A stretch of 64,000 nt of DNA from Pseudopithomyces maydicus (taxonomy: Eukaryota > Ascomycota > Dothideomycetes > Pleosporales > Didymosphaeriaceae). Where the stretch lies: NCBI GenBank assembly GCA_026873275.1, contig JANTUC010000012.1, forward strand, positions 640,001 through 704,000, written 5' to 3'. Made by a program: the position numbers and the translations under genes. The notes beneath the pieces are model-generated. The model was not told where the DNA came from. It saw only the letters and a program-made list of their open reading frames with translations, and ran no database searches. Position 1 is the first letter of the stretch, and the number at the start of each line of letters is the position of its first letter. Shown here piece by piece: positions 56,040 through 64,000 of this stretch.

Positions 56040-57211
56040 GATTGTTTTAGATGTAGTTGTCAAATGCGTGCACAAGGAAGCAAGAGGCTAGTAATGGAGG
56101 GTGTGGGTGGTTGGGGAAGGTTAAAGCGGAAGATGGTCTGTGCCTCATTCCAAGGGTAAGATGTGCCGAGAGGGAAGAACGTCTCTTCAACCATGTTCGT
56201 ACTTCATCACCAAATGCAGAAATCATTATTCTGTTCTCAGCTGCTCAGTATTATACAATTCCTCAATTTCCGGCTTCAGCATGATTTTTAGAGCAGTGAG
56301 GACTCTTGTCCTCTCTTTTCACATCTTGAACACTATTTTGAATGGATGGCAGTTCAAGCAATGACAGAAATACATTCTGTAATAATGAAATTGCATATGG
56401 ATTTATATTGGAATCATCACGATTTTTGCGAGATGGGCTTTCTGGATTGGTAAAGGAATTCCCTCTTCTCTTTGATCTATGCTTGCCAGTTATATAAAGA
56501 TGTCGACTGCAGTCTACCCGTGGCGTACAGGCGCGTATGCTCAACCTTTTCGTTAAAGTCATAAGAATCTGACTTGACCATACATAATAATGAGAGAAAG
56601 AGAAACGCGATCTTTGGGAAGTATCTTGCCAATCTTCTCCCCTTTCTTTTACAGCAACATGTGTCAATCTCAACACTCACAGTTCAATCTATTGTCTACA
56701 TAATCGTCCACTGACAGAAATACATCTATATCTGGTGTATTAATTATTTTTATCACTGTGGTTTACAACATTCTTTAAACTTGCAATATACATATTACTT
56801 GTTGGTCGCTAAGCTATATTTCTTAGGCGGTCAACCTTCTCTTACCTAAGGACGTCGAGATTGGCTCCTTACGCAAATAAAGGCGGCTGCCTCAGGCTTT
56901 TTCCAACTTTCTATTACGGCTTACTCATTGGTTAGCGTTTGACAGAAGCGATGGTATATCTTCAACCCCGTCGTCGCTTACTACGTTCAACCTGACAGCT
57001 GCACCAAACTGGCGCCCGACCCAGTTTCTTTTCCGGTCAGCAATTTCTCTTCGAGACTTGCATCACCCTCCGCATTGCAAGTCGCGAAGAAAGCTCGTGG
57101 GAACGTGCACAGCTAACTCGTGTCTTAGGATCAAAACATTCGCGTGGGCGGTCTTCACCCGTATCAGGACAGCAACATTGTATCTAATAAGTCGAGTGAT
57201 ACACATCGAAG
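56040..57211. other. Intergenic region
   Basis: About 1.2 kb between divergent genes, AT-rich in its middle. No supported gene; both promoters should lie here. Confidence 0.4.
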
Positions 57212-58854
57212 ATGGGTCGCTTTGACACACTCAAACCCGAGACCCAGGTAGGTCGCACATAGGAGTCCTATACAGCTTCTCCAATCCACTTCCCTTCACT
57301 CACTAAGCTCCATTTTTTCAGGACATGGTTAAGGCCATGCTCCCCGCCATTGCATCTTCATATAATATCGACGTCAACAACTTCAAGGATATCATTCCCG
57401 AAGACATCCGCATGCGCCAGTGGGATTGCGAGCGCCGCGATCATATCAGGGACAAGCCCGAGAATGATGGGCGCAACTGGGGCGTCGAATTTCTAAAGCT
57501 GCTCGCGGCGGTTGCGCGTTTGAACGATGGGAATCTTCCTTTGCTGCAAGAGCGTCTCCGCGAGAAAGTTGAAAAGCATGCAGAGAAACATCCCTGGGCT
57601 CGCCTCGAAGATCTCCGCATTGTCAAGGCTGAGTTCCAGAATCCAGCTTTGCGTGATCCAAAACTTCCTCAGCCCGAGTCTAGCTCTGACGATTCCCTCG
57701 ACTCGTATCTCGAGGAGCTTGTGGATCAAGATCTGCCAAGAGGCATGAGGGGTGGCAATAATGAGGCTTGTAAGTTTCTTTAGGGTCTCTTTTGTAGAAC
57801 GTGTATGCTGAGTGAACGGCAGACGAGAGCCGTGTTCAAGGTTGGTGGAAGGCCAACCAGCCCAAGAAACCTAAGAAACGTAAGCGCCCACATCAGCAAT
57901 CAAGACTGATTCAATATTAACCTCAATCACCTTTGTAGCTGTTCGACTTCGCCGCGATGAGAATGGCGGTTATCAACGCCGTAGCAAAGACAAGAGCAAG
58001 CGGAAGGATCGCGACCTCAGCCAGTTCTCTGAAGCCAGCAACACGCCCGATCCCGACAACGCACGCGACGACTCTCTTGCACCGGAGGTTGCACCCGAGC
58101 CTAAGCGTCGCCGCCTACTTTCCAAGCGTCCTTCAACCAAAGAAGATTCGCCGACCAACTTGTACGTACCTCATAACCCATCTTCTGTGTAGTGTAATGC
58201 TAACTTCAGAAACCTATCAGTGATATTGACTCTAACGATGAAGAACTGGAAGCAAAAACTGCTCTAGCAGAGTTAGAGGCAGCCGAGGCGGAGCTCGAGT
58301 TCAAGAGAAAGAAGCAACGTGCACTTCAGTTGAAGCTCGAGTCCAAGAAGGCAAAAGCAGCACGTGCCGCGTCAGCCAGCAGTGGTAATACTCCAGTCCC
58401 AACCTCTCGCCCCAATACGACTGGTTTCAAGGGATTCAGCCTTCTCGGCGACAACGACGAGCACGACGGCAATGACCAAGTTCCAAATGATGCCGATGGT
58501 TCTGGCTTCTCTGGCTTGGCGGGCTTCAATGATCGCACCCAGCTCCGCGGCTTCACCGGCTTCGGTCCATCTACCGGCACCACCCGGTTTCACGGTTTCA
58601 CCGGGTTCGAGGATCACAGCGACTTCGGCAATCCGCCTGGTCCCTCCACTCAGGCGAATCTCCCCATGCGTCAAGATTCTCAGAGCTCTCGGCACACAGA
58701 TGATGAGGAATGGGAAGAGGAAGAAGTCGTCGAAGAGGTCGATGAAGAAGCCGACGAGGAAGCCGACGAGGAAGATGATGAGGAAGTTGACGAGGAAGTT
58801 GACGAGGAAGTTGACGAGGAAAACTCTGGAGACTCTGAAGACTCTGAGGAGTAG
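57212..58854 (+). CDS. Unknown nuclear-type protein with GFxGF repeats and acidic tail
   Basis: Five exons: 57212-57247, 57322-57769, 57823-57879, 57939-58161 and 58221-58854; 465 residues, all junctions in phase with GT..AG sites. The N-terminal ~165 residues are ordered (MLPAIASSYNIDVNNFKDII, WGVEFLKLLAAVARLNDG). A basic region with likely nuclear localisation signals (RRSKDKSKRKDRD, EPKRRRLLSKR) comes next, then a charged helix (ALAELEAAEAELEFKRKKQR). A segment with repeated GF-G/T-F motifs (GFKGFSLLG, GLAGFND, RGFTGFGP, HGFTGFED) precedes a Glu/Asp tail of repeated DEEV/DEEA units. No known domain is recognised. It looks like a chromatin- or RNA-associated factor, but that is inference. 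Confidence 0.75.
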
Positions 58855-60385
58855 TGTTTAACTTTGTAGCTACTGCTGAATATGCAAATCTGAGCGAGCG
58901 GATGGCATATGGCAGCAAATCGTCAAAGGCTGTGTGTCATGGGATCTGGCGTCGATGCCCAGCATTATGCGCTGTCTAGGCAAGACGTCGACCGGATTTA
59001 TTTGTCACCAATGTTTTGAGCAAGAGCTCTAGGTTGTATGAATGTTTGTATGTGTTCTTTACGTCACTGAGGCGTGGATGTTCGAGGTGCAATGAACAGA
59101 TGGTGGACTCTCCGGAACGTTTCCATCATTGTAATTGCTTTCACGGTTGTTTATCTGTGACTCCCAAAATTTTGGGTCATTGGTAGTTTGAACAGGGTTG
59201 GTTTCAATATCATTCTTGTTCAGTAACTCGATTCATCGCCGTGGACTAGAATAACAGCACGACGTCTTTACCCCATATAATTGCACAAGCTGGTATTAAA
59301 AGATTGATTTAATCTACGAAAGTCAACCCATGCTAGAACGCTGTTTGTGCTGATAATATTATTGACTATTTTCTCTGGCAACTGAACCAGGCCGATTGTA
59401 AGGATACACGCTCAGATCTATATCGTCAATCAATATGACTGTAAAAGCTAAACTATGATTCCGGTTCCTTTAGTCTTCATGCACGTGATCAAAATATAAT
59501 GTTTAAAGCCTTTTCATTAATTTCTAGCGATCGAAGTCACTTCTGTCTCCGTATAAAATCTAACTTCGTATCATCGCATCAAACTTGAACTATGCAGAAA
59601 GCTGATTTATCTTTATTGTGTCGTCTTACCATATTATTCTTATTGCTCATCTTGTCTAGTTACAACCGCTTATTAGTGTTCATACCGCATTGGCATGTTC
59701 AGTTGGACTTAACATGGGCCTTTTCATCCCACCTCATCGCGTATAGTTGCTATCCTAAAGACGTATTCTCAACTACTGCAGTTGATTGATATGAAGAAGG
59801 CGCCAATTTCTCGTCTTGTTGCCTTACCAATGACTGCCCTCCGATATTCATTTGAATTCAGTCACAACGGGACTGGATTACTCTTACGTGACAAAGTGCA
59901 CCTACCGTGGTAATGTCACCGGCAAGTCCTTTCGAAAACAACAGGTGTTTCCAACGCTATATCGGAGGCGTAATTGTGCAATTTCTTTGTTTCCCTTTTC
60001 TTATATTTCAGGAGTCTGAACATTATTTCAAATTCGTATTAGTATGAACTACCGAGGTAGCATGTATCCTGCGACAATAAAGAATATTGCTACAGTAGTT
60101 TATGCTGTAACCAAACTTTCGGGACACTTCCTAGCTTCATTGTCGACCACTGTCAGTCGTTCGGTTTCGCCTCCAACGACCTCAACAAACCATGATACCG
60201 GCGAATCGATCGCAACGAGATGGTCAGGATACAATAAAGCTGTGCAAAAGGCTGCTGAGCCACTTCAGCCACTATCACTTAGCATCCCAACGCCTCGCAG
60301 ATGTTAAGTATTAAACCCTGTGCATTCCCAGCCTGTAATTCTGGTTTTGTGAAATACCATCTCGACCCGTATCTTCCTCCTAACC
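58855..60385. other. AT-rich intergenic region
   Basis: About 1.5 kb without a supported gene. A frame at 60044-60307 has no recognised motif and no convincing link by splicing to the next gene. Confidence 0.4.
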
Positions 60386-60968
60386 ATGGCTATTGTCCCC
60401 TTCATCTCCGGCACCCCCTTCATCCCGCTTCTCACAATACCTCCCTTGGTCGCAGCAGGAGCGGAAATAGAGGCCCAGGAGGCTGCGGCGAAATCTGCAG
60501 GATCGACAATGCCACAAAATACTACACTAGGTAAATAATTCTCTATGATTAACTGGCGCTGCCTATACCTCGGACGTATATTAATCACCATGTATCTAAT
60601 CATACGCAGATCACGGTCCCAAAGACCCCCAATCACCACCCGGGGCCGGTCTTTCTGTCTCCGAAATCATCGGTTTGACAGTCTCGATCTTGGCCATCTG
60701 CTTGTTCGTTATGATTGTGCGGTGTTTGAATCGCTGCTTGATGAAGAGGTCTGGTAGGAAGCGGTATTCGATACATCCGAACCCACCTGGTGATATCAGC
60801 ACTTTACCAGAGAAGGCCGCAAAGGCGAAGAAAAATAAGAAAGTCGGGCCGGCGGAGGGTGCACCGTTGGTGTTTCCGCCTCCGCCTCCGCCTCCACCTC
60901 CGCCAACGTACCATGCGCCAGGGGGAATGGGTCGTGGGGATTGGGGATATGGTCTACATGTGGTGTGA
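60386..60968 (+). CDS. Small single-pass membrane protein, unknown
   Basis: Two exons, 60386-60530 and 60610-60968; 167 residues. The ATG at 60386 is the first after an in-frame stop. The N-terminus is hydrophobic (MAIVPFISGTPFIPLLTIPP), then an Ala/Glu/Gln-rich linker. The spliced second exon contributes a strong transmembrane span (IIGLTVSILAICLFVMIVRCL) with a basic stop-transfer (KRSGRKR). A cytoplasmic tail with Lys-rich AKAKKNKK, a run of ten prolines and a Gly-rich end (GGMGRGDWGYG) follows. The layout suggests a signal-anchor or type I plasma-membrane/ER adaptor. No family recognised. The gene is split so that no single open frame shows it. Confidence 0.65.
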
Positions 60969-61454
60969 GTAATGGATTAATGGGGTACCTGCGAATGGGT
61001 GAGAGGAACTAGAGGAAGAGTGAATGGACAGGATCGAACTTTTCGGAGACTGGAACATGCCATAGTCACAAATGGTTCGGCTTGGGAACGGTTGCGAATA
61101 CGAAATCGCAGTTGACTCACACAACAACCTGGTAATATCTGCTATTACTCAGTGTCATTCATTGAAGAAAGCGTTTTATCTTCTCTGGACAAAGGGATTA
61201 AGATAAAATTGGGTAGTCGAAGGACCTATATCTTCATCTTACATTCCATTCTGACCCCATATTCTATCTCATTTCCCGGACCATTAGCATCACGTCTCTC
61301 TAGATGTGGTAGGCGGGTATTCAGCTTGCGTTATACTGCGCAATTGGGCACAGTAGGCATGGTACATTCATGTCTATCATTAAGCTGGCCGGACCGTAAC
61401 TACAAAGTACAGCCTCGGTGACTAGCTTGAGTCCATCTCATGTCGTCATTCCCT
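60969..61454. other. Convergent intergenic region
   Basis: About 490 bp between the convergent membrane protein and proteasome genes. No gene. Confidence 0.4.
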
Positions 61455-62348
61455 CTATGCGGTCTGGGTACCATATCCTCTGATCTGCTCAGCGAAAGCC
61501 CAGCTCTGGTTCTCTAGCTTTTCGTTCTCATGAAGCTCGACACCTTCTTTGGTGATGGTGGCAATGGAGTACTTGTCCATACTCCTAGCGTCCCTGTAGA
61601 ACAGCACTTTCATGCACTCTTTGACCAACTTCACAGCCTCCTCCTTGCTCACATTCTTCACCGATTCCTCGTCAGGGATAGTCCTCCTCATGATAGGTTG
61701 TGCGAGGTGAGCCCCGAAACCGGTGGCAAGAGTCGGTGACGAGAAGGTTGTGCCGAGCAGATCTGCGCTGGCAAGGAAGGGCTTTGACTCTCCGTCGAGA
61801 CCGGCAATCAAGAGGTGATTCCACAGCGGGTTAAAGTCGGAGCGGCGCTTGTACATGACCTTGGCGAGATATGTGTGGAGGTTCTTCGCGTTGAGCGGAT
61901 CATCGGTGCTGGAGTAGTTCTCTCGGATGTCGAGCGAGTTGAGCAGGCGGTCAAGGTACTGCATGTCTGAGACGTCGCCGCCGAACCCCACCACCACGGT
62001 CTCGTTGAATTTCCGCAGGCGCTTGACGTCGGTGAATCGAGCGAGCGACCCGTATGAAGCTGGTAAATACCGTCAGCAATCAATACCACAGAACTGCTGC
62101 GATCTTCAGTTCCGTACCCAGGTTGTCTGCGGCAATTACAACACCATCCTTGAACTTGGCTGCTATAACTGAGGTACCCGTCACAATGGGGCTTTGTGTG
62201 TGTTGGTTCGGTCCGGCGGCAGTCTGGAAATGCGAGTGGTCGTAGGCACCATACACATCGTCTCTGGGCTGGCCCGCAGTCAGTAATGGTGGTGCGTGTG
62301 ATGACCAGCACCACTTACACGGCCCCACGCTTGCGGAAGGTGGTTCAT
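61455..62348 (-). CDS. PRE4: 20S proteasome subunit beta-7 (Pre4)
   Basis: Minus strand, three exons: 62348-62319 (10 codons), 62268-62118 and 62059-61455; 261 residues. MNHLPQAWGRPRDDVYGAYD matches the Pre4 propeptide start. The mature region begins at SPIVTGTSVIAAKF and continues VVIAADNLGSYGSL.RF, VVVGFGGDVSDMQYLDRLL, MYKRRSDFNPLWN, FSSPTLATGFGAH, VLFYRDARS and a C-terminal GYGTQ. Beta7 is a non-catalytic core subunit whose tail braces the two half-proteasomes. The gene is head-to-head with the HCNGP-type gene, 228 bp apart. Splice junctions restore the invariant NLGxSYGSL stretch (here NLGASYGSL). Confidence 0.95.
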
Positions 62349-62576
62349 GATGGCGACTTGGGGATATCTGGGTGTAGGTATGAGAAGGAGGGGGTCGTGA
62401 CAGTCGTATCGTGATTGTGAGACGGCGTAATAGAAGGTGGAGCTGTGGCGTGGGAGGTGAGGGCGCCAGGCAGCTTGGACGCGCAGTTGCGACCCCGGTG
62501 CCAAGACGTATGGCCCAAGCTCCAACCGTCACCTCTACATCCAGCATCTCCAGATTCGGATTACAACACGTCAAAC
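62349..62576. promoter_or_regulatory. Bidirectional PRE4 / HCNGP-type promoter
   Basis: 228 bp between the divergent start codons of the proteasome beta7 gene and the HCNGP-type gene; both must share or divide it. I saw no exact proteasome-associated control element (GGTGGCAAA). Confidence 0.5.
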
Positions 62577-63469
62577 ATGCTCGGAATTGACTACCCCAGT
62601 AGCGACGAGGAGGATTCTGTACCTGCAAAGACACAGCCTGAGGTTAGTCTTGTGAAATGGTAGGGAAAGGACGCGATAGCTACTAATATCGAGTTGCCAA
62701 AACCATCGCTCCCAGCCGCTGTGCCGGTTCCAAAGCCCTCTCCAGCACCCGTAGAGGAAAGGAATGCACCAGAGCCGTTGCCAGAAGGACCCAAACAGGG
62801 TCGTGAGTTAATCCCACGACTCTACATTCAGCATATTTTGATAATATTCAGCTTCGGCAACCCCATTACTTGAAGACGATGAACTGGGAGAGGAAGCTCC
62901 ACCAGGATCCCCATACACATCAAACCGTCTGATGATTCAGAATCTTACTTTGCCTACGGTACCAAATATGAACATCCCACCATCACCTCCGGGCTCCCCG
63001 CCACAAAAGCCGACTAGGAAATTCACACAGTTTCTTGAGCTAAAAAAGAAGGGCCAGCATTTCAACCAGAGGCTTGAAAACTCGTCTGTCTTGCGAGATC
63101 CAAACCATTCCAGGAAGTTGATGGATTTTGCGCGGGTAAATATCCTCGAATCCTACAACAATGGCTTGCCCTAATCGCATATTAGATCACCGACGAGGAG
63201 CAGTACGCTTCCACATTGAAGGAAGGTCTTGGTGTGCCAGCAGTATGGCCGGATTGGGCTTATGGCGACGTGCTCAATGCCTCTCAAAAAAGATCAGCAG
63301 GGCGAAAGAGAGCGAGCGGTCGAGGATACCGCGGGAATCGGTCGACTTTGTTCCAGCTAAATCTGGTACATCTAGCGGTACAGGTACCCCTGCTGCAAAA
63401 GCGTCACGACAAAGTGCAGCTGAGAGAGTCATGGCGGGGCTGGAGAAACGACCGAAAGACCGAAGATGA
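62577..63469 (+). CDS. HCNGP/SAP30BP-like transcription-splicing regulator (one frameshift)
   Basis: Four exons: 62577-62642, 62694-62802, 62852-63135 and 63186-63469; about 247 residues. It starts MLGIDYPSSDEEDS, an acidic Ser-rich motif typical of the family, with a Pro-rich middle. The HCNGP domain reads TQFLELKKKGQHFNQRLENS, DPNHSRKLMDFARITDEEQY and AVWPDWAYGDVLNASQK. The C-terminal low-complexity end ISRAKESERSRIPRESVDFV...AAERVMAGL is read only after adding one base to the A run 63286-63291; otherwise an unrelated tail follows. Human SAP30BP binds the splicing factor RBM17 and associates with SAP30 corepressors, so a role in pre-mRNA splicing or transcription is likely. Diverges from PRE4. 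Confidence 0.88.
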
Positions 63470-63922
63470 TTAGGCCATCATTATACATGCATTCCTCAAC
63501 TTTGAACCATGAATCCAATCATGAACTGTTAGGTATATTTACGGTCTATCCTTGAACTAGATGGATATGCCGGCATGCTTAGCATTCAGGTTCCTTGTTG
63601 ATTCAAGGCAGCGCGTTGACCTAAGTCAATAAGTACCTCATATATCTCAGCCTATTATATCCAACCCATTGCCTTTTACGGCTCGTAGTTTAGCAGCCCT
63701 CTATGTGTTTTCCTGACCTCACCTAGGCACCTGCACTTGAACATGTAGATCACGTGTGATACAGCTTGTGCACGGACCTCGCGGGCGTCGTAGGCATAGA
63801 GCTGCCTCACAGCAACAACTACTCACCCCGCGCCACTTCCCCTGCACTCCCGCCCGAGACCTTTCGATATTCCCTCCTGATCCGAACACATTCCGCCACC
63901 AGAAGCTCGCACACTACTTACG
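63470..63922. other. Intergenic region
   Basis: About 450 bp containing the promoter of the last, truncated gene. Pyrimidine-rich just upstream of its ATG. Confidence 0.4.
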
Positions 63923-64000
63923 ATGGCTGCAATCTTCTCCGGCGCTCCTCCGCAAGGCGGCCCAGGCTATTCGTTCAAACAGATCCCCACAGCAGCTCCG
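63923..64000 (+). CDS. 5' end of an unidentified gene (cut by window edge)
   Basis: An open frame starts at ATG 63923 (MAAIFSGAPPQGGPGYSFKQ...) and remains open to the window end, 26 codons. The context (pyrimidine-rich leader, ACG ATGG start surroundings) resembles a genuine start. The visible part is Gly/Pro-rich and does not identify a family. The rest of the gene lies beyond position 64000. Confidence 0.5.
   Translation, partial: MAAIFSGAPPQGGPGYSFKQIPTAAP

Overview
The window reads as nuclear DNA of a filamentous ascomycete (Pezizomycotina, most likely Dothideomycetes). Genes carry short GT..AG introns of about 45-120 nt with CTAAC/CTGAC-type branch sites, and intergenic gaps are compact apart from an AT-rich accessory stretch. 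Diagnostic families include a fungal sphingolipid C9-methyltransferase, Pam17, a Zn(II)2Cys6 regulator, a Crh-like GH16 enzyme, a PL3 pectate lyase and Pxr1. A secreted pectate lyase and several other secreted proteins suit a plant-associated fungus. The species cannot be named from the sequence.

Layout. 0-5 kb: CX5R phosphatase, sphingolipid C9-methyltransferase, PAM17. 5.5-10.8 kb: repeat-rich and gene-poor, with two copies and decayed pieces of a tRNA-like SINE family, an (AC)n tract and a possible small Arg/Ser-rich gene. 10.9-30.4 kb: Zn2Cys6 factor, phosphomannomutase, GH16 cell-wall enzyme, synaptojanin-like 5-phosphatase, an Arg-rich unknown, then CDC6 and MSH3 diverging from one promoter with two MluI cell-cycle boxes. 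31-48 kb: accessory segment of isolated genes in AT-rich gaps (PL3 pectate lyase, secreted M20 peptidase, a 577-aa coiled-coil/membrane unknown, an arginyl-tRNA-synthetase-like protein that has lost both class-I signatures, an intron-containing tRNA-Glu, a secreted PEBP-like protein, a small secreted unknown). 48-64 kb: housekeeping block (PXR1, mitochondrial bL34, a small Lys-rich unknown, mevalonate kinase, an IMPACT-type protein, a nuclear-looking acidic unknown, a single-pass membrane protein, proteasome beta7/Pre4, an HCNGP/SAP30BP-like protein, and the start of one more gene).

A cross-cutting observation matters for every annotation here. At least eight conserved reading frames break by exactly one missing base inside a homopolymer (C/G runs of 5-6 in GH16 twice, the 5-phosphatase twice, CDC6, MSH3 and mevalonate kinase; an A run in the HCNGP gene), and the conserved C-terminus resumes at once in the shifted frame. 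I annotate these as single genes and regard the breaks as probable consensus errors. A mismatch-repair-defective mutator lineage is a less likely alternative.

The most biologically unusual items are the degenerate ArgRS paralogue at 41.5-43.6 kb, the SINE-like family at 5.6-8.4 kb, the foldback element at 33.7 kb, and the CDC6/MSH3 bidirectional promoter. All calls come from reading the sequence; no database search was run.
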